Assembly: GCA_021323225.1 (NCBI GenBank)
Contig: JAJTCH010000002.1
Location: 264,425 to 328,424, forward strand
Length of the DNA: 64,000 bases
Source: Rickettsiaceae bacterium
GTDB taxonomy: Bacteria > Pseudomonadota > Alphaproteobacteria > Rickettsiales > UBA1997
Direction of reading: 5' to 3'
This document shows, piece by piece, positions 56,659 to 64,000 of the stretch. Position numbers and translations under genes: made by a program. Under the pieces are notes generated by a model, which was not told the DNA's origin, did not search any database, and worked only from the letters and a program-made list of their open reading frames with translations. The number at the start of each line of letters is the position of its first letter. The stretch's first letter is position 1.

Positions 56659-56784
56659 TTGTCATTCCGGAGCTAGATTTTCTTGGGCTCATTAGAGCAC
56701 TAGAAAATCTTCATCCGGAATCCAGAAGTTAAAGTTGAGTTCAGTTTTTGCTTTTCCTGGATTCTGGCCTTCGCCAGAATGACA
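56659..56784. repeat. Interspersed palindromic repeat, TTGTCATTC family, copy 3
   Basis: 126 bp that begins TTGTCATTCCGGAGCTAGAT and ends CCAGAATGACA. It shares with copy 2 (51377) the arms AGATTTTCTT ... AGAAAATCTTCATC followed by CGGAATCCAGAA, differing in the loop. The right end CTGGATTCTGGCCTTCGCCA forms another hairpin. It sits between the methyltransferase and acetyltransferase genes and fills most of that gap. Confidence 0.8.
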
Positions 56785-56866
56785 CCGAGGGAATAATTAA
56801 GTTTGAGAATTGCTCCGAGAGAATTTTAATTTCAGAATAAAAAAATTGAAAATCCAAAACCAAGCA

Positions 56867-57337
56867 ATGACCAAAATCAAAACCAGACCATATCAACCAA
56901 GCGATGCCAGGTCTTTAGTGGATATTTATTATCACACTATCCACAACATCAATAGCCAAGATTATTCAAGAGAGCAGCTAAATGCCTGGGCGCCGGAGAG
57001 TTGTTTGCAATTAGATGGCTGGCAAAAGAAATGGCAAAAACTGTTGCCTATTGTTGCGGTGATTGAAGATAAAATTGTTGGCTTTGCCGAGTTTGAAGAT
57101 AATGGCCATATCGATTGTTTTTATGTTCATCATCAATTTCAGGGCAGGGGCATTGGCTCAGCGCTGATTAAAAAAATTGAAGCTCAGGCAACTCAAAAAA
57201 ATCTCACCAGAATTTTTGCTGAAGTTAGTATAACTGCTAAACCGTTTTTCTTGAGTAAGGGATTTAGAGTTGTGAAGGAACAAATGAAGAATGTTAGAAA
57301 TGTTGAATTGAAGAATTTTGTGATGGAAAAAGTTTAG
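56867..57337 (+). CDS. GNAT family N-acetyltransferase
   Basis: 156 residues from the ATG at 56867; an upstream TTG at 56810 would add 19 residues unlike the family. Acetyl-CoA loop FQGRGIGSALIKKIE near 103-117, then ITAKPFFLSKGFRVVKEQ, as in PhnO/YjaB-like enzymes. Substrate unknown. It is the last ordinary gene before the accessory island. Confidence 0.87.
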   Translation: MTKIKTRPYQPSDARSLVDIYYHTIHNINSQDYSREQLNAWAPESCLQLDGWQKKWQKLLPIVAVIEDKIVGFAEFEDNGHIDCFYVHHQFQGRGIGSALIKKIEAQATQKNLTRIFAEVSITAKPFFLSKGFRVVKEQMKNVRNVELKNFVMEKV

Positions 57338-57425
57338 AGTTTCAAAAATCAGTTTATTTTGATAATTAAGAGCAAGATTTTGTGTAAAGTTTAAAAAAAT
57401 TATTAACTAAAAATAAGGACTTAAT

Positions 57426-57875
57426 ATGAGAAATGGTGGAGCCAGACCTAACACAACTGAAAAAGTAGGAGCAGCATTATTAATGGCTGGTAGTTTGCTT
57501 GCAATATTTCACAGAGACTTAAGTGAAGACCAGGATAAAAAGGTAGGGATGCTGGCAGTTTCTGGTGTTATGTTGGTTATCGGAGCCGGTATGGTTGCGG
57601 GTAGAAGGATTGCTAATCTTTGTAGTCGCATGAGAGATGTTGTTAATCCTAGAGTGCTGAATGCAGTTCAGGATATTGCTGCTGATCAGCGATTACTAGA
57701 AATTGATCAAAGAGATCATAACGGTCAAAGAGAATTGCTTGCTAATTTATTGGAAAATAGAGGATTGGGTGAGATTGCTCCTCGAGATCTTGTGCCTGAT
57801 GTTCCTGGAGATGGAATTGAAAATCCTGCTGCTGCCAGAGTAGGCAGTAATCCAGAAAGAAGTGCTTCGGTTTAA
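57426..57875 (+). CDS. Hypothetical two-helix membrane protein
   Basis: 149 residues, no family recognised. Two hydrophobic helices (about 13-28 and 41-59) flank a short charged loop; the C-terminal ~85 residues are soluble, polar, with helix-forming QRLLEIDQRDHNGQRELL and a Pro/Gly-rich end. A purine-rich AATAAGGAC lies just before the ATG and may serve as ribosome-binding site. It opens the accessory island with the ankyrin proteins; a role with them is only suggested by proximity. Confidence 0.6.
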   Translation: MRNGGARPNTTEKVGAALLMAGSLLAIFHRDLSEDQDKKVGMLAVSGVMLVIGAGMVAGRRIANLCSRMRDVVNPRVLNAVQDIAADQRLLEIDQRDHNGQRELLANLLENRGLGEIAPRDLVPDVPGDGIENPAAARVGSNPERSASV

Positions 57876-57900
57876 CTCTTAAGAATATTCCAAAATCCAA

Positions 57901-58158
57901 ATGAAATTCAGTCCTCCAGCAAAAACCGGATTATTAATGGGGATTCTCGGTGCGGCTGTTGTTTGTGCTTTATGTGTTTGGGGCATATTAAGCTCAACCT
58001 CCTCCACGGCCGTCATCGGATTTATTTTTATCCCGTTTGTTTTTGCAATTTCTTTTATCGGATTTTTTGTTTCCGGTTACTTAATCACCTACGTAAAAAT
58101 TTATCTAAGCAACGCGCCTAGAGTTTTTAACTTCAAGAAAGAAAAATTACCTGATTGA
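57901..58158 (+). CDS. Small hypothetical membrane protein
   Basis: 85 residues with two predicted helices (about 10-30 and 38-66) and a short basic C-terminal tail. No family recognised. Starts 25 bp after the preceding gene. The reading frame that follows in +1 (58151-58324) carries a protein-like tail, so this gene may be a frameshifted, shortened form of a longer one. Confidence 0.6.
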   Translation: MKFSPPAKTGLLMGILGAAVVCALCVWGILSSTSSTAVIGFIFIPFVFAISFIGFFVSGYLITYVKIYLSNAPRVFNFKKEKLPD

Positions 58159-58324
58159 TTGGGGACTTGCCGCAAATAAAAAAACTCCACCGGAAACTTT
58201 TGCCAAACTTCTAACCAAAGAAAAATATCTCACCCACAAAACAACTCTGAAAATTCTTTTACGAAATCCGTCCGTGCCTGATGAAATTAGAGCCAAGGCT
58301 TCTGAATTGCTTGAGCAATATTAG
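58151..58324 (+). pseudogene. Out-of-frame coding remnant after the small membrane protein
   Basis: In the +1 frame relative to the gene at 57901 the DNA reads about 57 codons without a stop (LIDWGLAANKKTPPETFAKL... ending ...KASELLEQY) with no good start codon. The composition is protein-like and ends in a stop at 58322-58324. This looks like the C-terminal part of a longer protein cut off by a frameshift near 58145, or the tail of a lost gene. No family recognised. Confidence 0.45.
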
Positions 58325-58349
58325 ATTTTCAAGTCCCATTTATGACAAT

Positions 58350-60278
58350 CTAAAGCCCCATAGTAACTTCTCCCACTTCGTTATCTTTCAGTGGAGCTGA
58401 TATGGGATTTTTTACCTCATCGCTTGGAGTTTTTTTATTTTCTTTTTCACTCTTAAGATATTTGCTGCGGGCTTCTTTCATTTCTTTTACCAAAGCCTGG
58501 TCTTTGCCGGCAAATATATAAGCAGTTTCATGTGGTTTATGTGGAATCTTTAATTCCGGGTTTGCTCCATGTTCAATCAGGGAAAGGATAGTTTTCTTTT
58601 GTGCGGAATTTGGTCCAATATTATATACATATATTGCCAACATTAGTGGCGTCACACCACTTTTATTCGGTTGATCTAGATCCGCTTTTTTTCGTGCCAG
58701 AATTTCAACGGATTCATAACGGCCATTTTGTGCTGCCAAATGGAGAGGAGTGGTTCCGTCATTTGCTGCTATTTTTGGATCGGCTTCGTTATCCAGCAAA
58801 ATTTTAAGACATTCCTTATAGCCTTTCCAAGTCGCTATTGCGGTTGGAGTTTCGCCATTGCGGTTTGCTTTATTTAAATCAGTTTTGTTATTTATCGAAA
58901 TCGCCAGATATGCGGGTTGATTATGCTCCGCTGCCGCAAAAGAAATAGTATATCCACCTTCCGTTTCATAATTCACATCCACAAAGCCGGATTTAATTGC
59001 CGCCTGAAAATATCTTAATTCAGAAGGAAGCGGTCTTTGGTATGAAGCTGCATGAGAATAGCAAAGATGCCATAAATAATCCTGAACCAACATTGATTTT
59101 GTTGAAAAATCTATATCAGCAGCAAAATCTCTAAAGCCTAGTCTTTCTAATTCTCCGGCAATTAATTTTTTAGCTTCTGAATTATTGGGAGTTTTTAGAG
59201 CCTCTTCTTTTTGCCGCATCACATATTGGGCCATCAAATTATATAGCTGATCGATTTGTGCTCCTTTTTCTATTGCATAAGTAAGCATAGGCAGGGGAAA
59301 TGGCGACAATTTGGCAAATATGGAAGATGGTTTTTTTGAAGTCCCTTGTTTTGATACGACATGTATAATTTCTGTGGGAGGAAATTTTGAATTTGGTTCC
59401 AAAGCCAAAAATGAGGAAATTCGTTTTACATTTGATTCGGCAATAGTTCTGTTGCCGCCATATAAAAAAAGAACTTGGCTGGGACCAAGTGAATTTTGAC
59501 CAAAATTTTGCTCTGGATTAGAGCCAATTTCACAGCCAATGGCATGAATGGCTACAGCATTCGGACAATATCTTTTAGCTAGATCATCAGGGCGCATAAC
59601 AAGATCCAGAGCTAACATTTGCTTGCCATGTTTATCAGCATGATTGGGACTGATAAGTCTTTTTATCTTTTTATATGGGCCTTTTATTGATTTTCCCTGA
59701 CCAACTTCAATCAGTTTTAGTTTTTTGCTTTTGTCTTTTGCGGCATCCCTTAAATAACTGCAATCCACTGTTGTTCCGCAATAAACTGCAGTCGGATAAT
59801 TTTCGTTTCCAACTATCACTGCTTCTGCCGGAGAAGATGAAGAAGAGATCAATCCTGCTGTAACAATAGTTGGAAATATGGAAGATCTTGAGGCCATTCC
59901 GGCAATTCCTGATGCGGCGAATATTGCCATTCCATTTAACCAGGATTCTACACTTTTCTCTTCTTGGTTTTTATAAGAAGTTAAATGGTCTTCTTCTTTC
60001 TCTTCCTCAAATATAGCTGGAGATTCAAAAATCCCTTCGGCATCAATAACTTGCTGTGAAGTTGATAGAGGTAATGCGAAAGAATTAGATTCTACAGTCA
60101 ATTCACTTCTCCTAAACTTCCTAACGGCATCAGAAAAGATTTCCATGACATTATCTGATTCCGGATTCTGCCCGTTATTAACCTGCACTTCTTCAGTCTC
60201 TGCTCTAGCTAAAGATGAGGCAATCATTGAAAAGATGATGACTCTAAACCAGGAAGTTTTGTTACTGTTGCGTGTCAT
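58350..60278 (-). CDS. Secreted ankyrin-repeat protein with a His/Cys middle domain
   Basis: 642 residues. Signal peptide (1-26, ...SMIASSLARA), acidic stretch (~75-110), a hydrophobic segment (~115-150), then a middle domain of about 160-340 shared with the next protein, containing His213 and Cys249 (HAIGCEIGSNPEQNFG), and ankyrin repeats at about 450-590 (GETPTAIATWKGYKECLKIL, GTTPLHLAAQNGRYESVEIL, GVTPLMLAIYVY). It ends in the tail LKDNEVGEVTMGL. Paralogue of the 769-aa protein at 60430. Ankyrin proteins of host-associated bacteria are frequently effectors; secretion is inferred. Confidence 0.82.
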   Translation of the reverse strand: MTRNSNKTSWFRVIIFSMIASSLARAETEEVQVNNGQNPESDNVMEIFSDAVRKFRRSELTVESNSFALPLSTSQQVIDAEGIFESPAIFEEEKEEDHLTSYKNQEEKSVESWLNGMAIFAASGIAGMASRSSIFPTIVTAGLISSSSSPAEAVIVGNENYPTAVYCGTTVDCSYLRDAAKDKSKKLKLIEVGQGKSIKGPYKKIKRLISPNHADKHGKQMLALDLVMRPDDLAKRYCPNAVAIHAIGCEIGSNPEQNFGQNSLGPSQVLFLYGGNRTIAESNVKRISSFLALEPNSKFPPTEIIHVVSKQGTSKKPSSIFAKLSPFPLPMLTYAIEKGAQIDQLYNLMAQYVMRQKEEALKTPNNSEAKKLIAGELERLGFRDFAADIDFSTKSMLVQDYLWHLCYSHAASYQRPLPSELRYFQAAIKSGFVDVNYETEGGYTISFAAAEHNQPAYLAISINNKTDLNKANRNGETPTAIATWKGYKECLKILLDNEADPKIAANDGTTPLHLAAQNGRYESVEILARKKADLDQPNKSGVTPLMLAIYVYNIGPNSAQKKTILSLIEHGANPELKIPHKPHETAYIFAGKDQALVKEMKEARSKYLKSEKENKKTPSDEVKNPISAPLKDNEVGEVTMGL

Positions 60279-60429
60279 GATTAGGAGATATTAAAAGTTA
60301 AGATTTTATCTTGTTTCAACATCCAACTAGAGAAAAATATTTTATTCAAAAAACAACGACAGAGGATATTTCACAAATTCCATCATTGCTTAAGAAATAT
60401 TAAATTTTCTTCAGATCCCTTTACCAAAT

Positions 60430-62739
60430 CTAAAGTCCCATAGCAATTTCTCCCACTTCACCATCTTTAAGCGAGGTCGGTTTTGGTTTTTCTACTGTGC
60501 TGCTTGGCTTTTTCTCATTTTCTTTTCGTTCTTTAAGATATTTGTCACGAGCTTCTTTCATCTGCTTTATTAAAGCCTGATCCTTGCCAGCAAATTGATA
60601 AGCAGTTCCATGTTTAAGTGTTTTTAATTCCGGATCTGCACCATCTTTAATTAAAAGAATGATAGTCTCTCTGTTTTTAAGATCTGGGTTTTCTCTGTAT
60701 TCATATATTGCGTTCAATAATGGTGTGATGCCATTATTTGTTGCTTTATCTGGATCGGCTTTATTTGATTTATTTGCAAATAAGGCCTTGATACATTCAT
60801 GATGGCCTTTTTGAGATGCTATAAATAGTGGAGTTGCGCCACTACTCGTTGTTTTATCTGGATCAGCTCCTTTCTCTAATAAGGTCTTGATGCATTCATG
60901 ATGTCCCATTTGAGATGCTACAAATAGTGGAGTTGCGCCATCATTTTTTGCTTTATCTGGATCGGCTTTATTTAATTCATTTGTTAGTAAGGTCTCAACA
61001 CATTTATGATGACCATTTTGGGATGCTGCAAATAGTGGGGTTACACCATCATTGTTTGCCTTATCTAGATTAGCTTTTCTGTCTACTAAGATTTCAAGAT
61101 ATTTGTAATGACCCTCTGCTGCTGCTATATAAGAAATAGTAGAAGCTCCATCACTAAATGTCTGATCTACATCAACAAGACCGGATCCAATTATCGTCCT
61201 AAGATCTTCTAATTTTGCGGGAGAAATGCCTTCATAAATAGCTACAGAATGGCAAGACTCCCACAAATAATTTTTAACCAATTTCTCTTTTTCTATAAAA
61301 TCTACATCAACAGAAAAATCTCTATAGCCTAGCTTTTCTAGCTCCACCAATAAGTCTTTATCTTTTTTATTGGCAGATAACTTCTTTAAAGCAGATTTTT
61401 TTTGCAGCGCTATATGTGTTGTTATCAAATTATATAGCTCATCAATTTCTGCGCCGTCCTTTATCGCTGAAGCTATTTCTGATAGCGAAAAAGGTAATAG
61501 TTGAGCAAAGATAGAGGTCTTGGCTCTTCGCTTATATATAATTTTCAGTGGGTTTGCAGAAGGGAATCCTAGATTTGATTTTAAGGATAAGAATGAGGTA
61601 ATTTGTCTATCGGCCTCATCAGTAATCCTTTCATTTCCAGCATGAAGAAAAAGAAATTGTCCAACCTTAAGAGAATTTTCACCAAAATTCTGTTGCGGGT
61701 TTGTGCCAATTTTACAGCCTAAAGCATGAGTAAATCTAACATTTGGGAAATATGTGGCAAGCTCATCTGGTTGCATAGGGTGATCTGTTTCTATAAGTTG
61801 TTCACCATTTTCATTACCATGCGCTTGAATAATAAGTGTTTTAGTTCTCGTATCTATTTCACTTATCAATTGCTTTTGATCAAATTCGATCAGTCCTATT
61901 TTTTTCTTTTTAGCTGCTTCTCTTAAGAAATTACATTTTATTGTTGGGCCACAATAATTTGTAATCCAACCGTCAACTTCCATCCCTTTGTTTGCTTCCA
62001 CTTCAGGAAGAAAAAATCCAGCTGCAGCAACGGTTGCTGCCACAGATCCAGAGCTTGTTGCCATGCTTGCTGCTCCAATCATTACCATCCCATAAGCAAT
62101 TCCATTTGATCTTTCATTTAACCAATCTATGGCATCACCAACTGTTTGAACTGCTGAATCTGCTAATGAATTTGCGAATGACGCTATCTGGCTTTCTTCT
62201 TTATCTTCCTCTTCGCCTTTCTCAAAAACAGATGGCGATTCAAGAAATCCTTCTTCACCAATAATTTCTTGTGATGCCAGTGAAGAAAATTCTGCTGGTT
62301 TTGATTCTGTTACCTGTAAACCAATATCTGGTTCAATTTTGGTTTCTTCAGACCTGTTTTGAAGATCATTTTGTGACGACATCAAAGCACCTCTCACTTG
62401 ACTGGCAAGGCCTAAATTGCTGACAAAGACACTCATCCATTTTATCCCATCTTTTGCTTCCGCTTCTTTTAAAAGCTCTTTATATTTTTTTTCTACTTTT
62501 TGTAGCTCTCTTTTGCTTTCATCTCCATAATTCTCTTTAAAATCATCATAAGCAGCTTGGCAAAGTTCCTGATATTCTTCACTCGCCGGATCAATATATC
62601 TTTCTTCAAAGATGATTTTTCTTTCATTCTTTTCTCTCAATCTTCTATCCAGCCAGCCAGGCTTGCCACTAAATCTCAGTTCTCCTGAAGCTAAAAGAAT
62701 TTGTTCGCCTAGTTGTTTTTCTTTCATAAATAATTGCAT
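60430..62739 (-). CDS. Ankyrin-repeat protein with a clan CD-like His/Cys middle domain
   Basis: 769 residues. N-terminal charged helical region without a signal peptide (1-~130), acidic stretch near 165-185 (FLESPSVFEKGEEEDK), hydrophobic segment (~212-246), a middle domain (~250-420) with His307-Gly308 in LIIQAHGNENG and Cys342 in HALGCKIG, and ankyrin repeats from ~530 to 690. Three repeats with GHHECIKxLxxK... are nearly identical in protein and DNA, showing recent expansion. C-terminal tail LKDGEVGEIAMGL matches that of the protein at 58350. The His-Gly and Ala-x-x-Cys blocks recall caspase-like (clan CD) peptidases. Confidence 0.82.
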   Translation of the reverse strand: MQLFMKEKQLGEQILLASGELRFSGKPGWLDRRLREKNERKIIFEERYIDPASEEYQELCQAAYDDFKENYGDESKRELQKVEKKYKELLKEAEAKDGIKWMSVFVSNLGLASQVRGALMSSQNDLQNRSEETKIEPDIGLQVTESKPAEFSSLASQEIIGEEGFLESPSVFEKGEEEDKEESQIASFANSLADSAVQTVGDAIDWLNERSNGIAYGMVMIGAASMATSSGSVAATVAAAGFFLPEVEANKGMEVDGWITNYCGPTIKCNFLREAAKKKKIGLIEFDQKQLISEIDTRTKTLIIQAHGNENGEQLIETDHPMQPDELATYFPNVRFTHALGCKIGTNPQQNFGENSLKVGQFLFLHAGNERITDEADRQITSFLSLKSNLGFPSANPLKIIYKRRAKTSIFAQLLPFSLSEIASAIKDGAEIDELYNLITTHIALQKKSALKKLSANKKDKDLLVELEKLGYRDFSVDVDFIEKEKLVKNYLWESCHSVAIYEGISPAKLEDLRTIIGSGLVDVDQTFSDGASTISYIAAAEGHYKYLEILVDRKANLDKANNDGVTPLFAASQNGHHKCVETLLTNELNKADPDKAKNDGATPLFVASQMGHHECIKTLLEKGADPDKTTSSGATPLFIASQKGHHECIKALFANKSNKADPDKATNNGITPLLNAIYEYRENPDLKNRETIILLIKDGADPELKTLKHGTAYQFAGKDQALIKQMKEARDKYLKERKENEKKPSSTVEKPKPTSLKDGEVGEIAMGL
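60760..61060 (-). repeat. Tandem ankyrin-coding DNA repeats
   Basis: Within the 769-aa gene, consecutive units of about 99-108 bp share long stretches such as CATTCATGATG(T/G)CC and AGTGGAGTTGCGCC, coding GATPLFxASQxGHHECIK. The high DNA identity between units points to recent duplication, and repeat number may vary between strains. Confidence 0.7.
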
Positions 62740-62820
62740 TTTGTTTAATTGGGTTAATTACCAATTATCAAATATTCCTATTCTCAAAAAGATATTTTAG
62801 CAACTAATAAGTTTCTTAGA

Positions 62821-63116
62821 ATGAACAATATAAACCAATTACCGGTGTTAATTATTGGAGCGGGGCCAATCGTTTGGTGCTTGCCATTTGGCTGCGCAAA
62901 AAAGGAATTGCGGTTCGTATTATTGATGAAATTCTGCGTTTTGAATGGAATGAGGAAGTCAAAGCAAAAATAAAAGGCTTAATGAGAGATGTAATTTATC
63001 TTTTGCTTCCAGATGTTCATATTAGTTTTATGTCTAAAGCTCAAAATTTGTCAGTATTACAAAATTATTTAATTTCCAAATTAGGTCTCAAATTTATTTT
63101 GGCAAAAGTTGAATAG
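62821..63116 (+). pseudogene. Decayed FAD-dependent monooxygenase
   Basis: The frame from ATG 62821 reads MNNINQLPVLIIGAGPI, the start of a Rossmann FAD-binding protein. Then one base appears lost at about 62871: in the next frame it continues LAIWLRKKGIAVRIIDE, exactly the expected helix and second strand. Adding one G would restore GAGPIGLVLAIWLRKKG. After IIDE the rest (to the stop at 63114) does not resemble the family and is far too short, so a large internal deletion is likely too. Confidence 0.75.
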
Positions 63117-63175
63117 GCGATATAAGTAGGTATAAGTTACTGAGTTATTATTATTAAATTTAATTTTATAGATCT

Positions 63176-64000
63176 ATGCCAAGTAACAATAAAAAATCTT
63201 TCGGAATATTTGCTCTTTTTGTGATGGCTGCCAAAGTTTTTGGTCAGAACATTGAAACTCTTCCTAATCAGGCACTGCTTGATAATAATGACCAGGGTTC
63301 TGAGCCGAATAATGTTGCAAAATCTCTTGCTAAAGCCGTTGAAGCTTTTAGACAAGAAGAATTGGCAACTACAGCTGCAGTATCAATAGATGGCGAGAGA
63401 TGTGTTATTGAAAAAAATGGTGATTCGGTTGCGATCGAATTTGAAGGAAGCAAAATTCAGGTTGATTCTGATTCTTTTAAGGAAATTGTCGGCAAAAATA
63501 TTACCGGAGCTTTTTGCGGACAAAGTGATGATGGGTCATTTTCTGTGATGCTGAAAGAAAGTGATAATGGTAACGAGACGGATCATTTATATAATTTTGT
63601 GCTGACAGAAAATTCTGCAGGTTATTATGTGGCTGATATTTTACACTATAGCTCTTCTCGGGCAGCGCTTGTGAAATCTCCAGCCATGCGTTCTTTAACG
63701 CAGGTAACTTTTAGTCCGACCGTTGTTCCAACAATGATTCCTACCTGGCCTCCTGTAACACCAGCGCCATCTCCCAATAAAGATGATAAAACAATTCGCA
63801 TAGAGTTTGATCCTGCATCTGCTATTGGTGTAGGTGTTGTTGTTGGTACTGCATTGTTTTGTTGTTGTCTTGGCATATGTTATAAAGCATTGCGTGATCG
63901 TCAGGAAGGAAGAAGAATGGATGCATCTGCAATGGCGGCGCAAGTGGCAATAGCTGCAGAAGCGGAAAGAGGTAGAGAGGCATTACAAAATGCACAAAGT
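63176..64000 (+). CDS. Secreted single-pass membrane protein, 5' part
   Basis: An open frame of 275 codons from the ATG at 63176 that runs off the right edge without a stop. N-terminal signal peptide (1-~23, ...FALFVMAAKVFGQ), an extracytoplasmic domain (~25-180), a Pro/Thr-rich stalk (181-200, PTVVPTMIPTWPPVTPAPSP), a membrane helix (about 215-237, with three adjacent Cys) and the start of an Ala/Glu/Arg-rich helical cytoplasmic region. No family recognised. The layout (ectodomain, stalk, helix, helical tail) is like a eukaryotic surface receptor. Probably part of the same accessory island as the ankyrin proteins. Confidence 0.7.
   Translation, partial: MPSNNKKSFGIFALFVMAAKVFGQNIETLPNQALLDNNDQGSEPNNVAKSLAKAVEAFRQEELATTAAVSIDGERCVIEKNGDSVAIEFEGSKIQVDSDSFKEIVGKNITGAFCGQSDDGSFSVMLKESDNGNETDHLYNFVLTENSAGYYVADILHYSSSRAALVKSPAMRSLTQVTFSPTVVPTMIPTWPPVTPAPSPNKDDKTIRIEFDPASAIGVGVVVGTALFCCCLGICYKALRDRQEGRRMDASAMAAQVAIAAEAERGREALQNAQS

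Noticed and set aside
60760-61060. CRISPR array
   Set aside because: The regular repeats are in-frame ankyrin-coding units about 100 bp long without unique spacers.

Overview
The window is A+T-rich, gene-dense chromosomal DNA of a Gram-negative bacterium. I read it as an alphaproteobacterium, possibly a deep-branching Rickettsiales-like or other host-associated lineage, because of its MreB, type II citrate synthase, PdxJ, Lon and YidC, its Fur-type operator, its Rickettsiales-style dispersed palindromic repeats, and two large ankyrin-repeat proteins. It still carries leuA and lysA, so it is less reduced than classical Rickettsia. This placement is inference from reading the sequence, not from a tree.

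Layout. 1-1.5 kb: start of an RND efflux adaptor and its TetR regulator, then a Fur-box-preceded cupredoxin-like gene. 1.6-5.1 kb (minus): leuA-mreB-mreC. 5.2-11.5 kb: LD-carboxypeptidase, inositol-monophosphatase-type phosphatase, thiolase, CDGSH Fe-S protein, MsbA-like ABC exporter and LptG. 11.5-13.3 kb: three lipoproteins, two of the LPP20 type. 13.3-40.6 kb: a very large surface-polysaccharide locus. 40.6-51.3 kb: CsgG-type lipoprotein, HAD phosphatase, gltA, mnmA, lysA, pdxJ, lon, yidC. 51.5 kb: tRNA-Ser(GGA). 52.1-55.6 kb (minus): an SxtJ / SGNH hydrolase / DUF5989 / carbamoyltransferase cassette. 55.8-64 kb: a methyltransferase, an acetyltransferase and an accessory island of small membrane proteins, two paralogous ankyrin proteins with a shared unusual middle domain and C-terminal tail, a decayed FAD monooxygenase and the start of a secreted single-pass membrane protein.

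The polysaccharide locus supplies several activated sugars. RfbA and RfbB make dTDP-4-keto-6-deoxyglucose, which can feed L-rhamnose (RfbC, RfbD), a 3-acetamido-3,6-dideoxyhexose (FdtA, FdtB, FdtC) and probably a 4-amino sugar (DegT aminotransferase plus GNAT). GmhA, an HddC-GmhB fusion and HddA make GDP-D-glycero-D-manno-heptose. A GMD-like dehydratase, two epimerase/reductase-like SDRs and a cupin could convert this to a modified (6-deoxy) heptose. ManC provides GDP-mannose. Ten glycosyltransferases and an acyltransferase complete the set, but no flippase, polymerase, polysaccharide ABC exporter or initiating transferase is present. Just upstream of fdtC lies the decayed tail of a second fdtA, a scar of recombination within the locus. 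LPP20 and CsgG-type lipoprotein genes sit at the two outer edges of the locus, which suggests that it may have been inserted into a lipoprotein operon.
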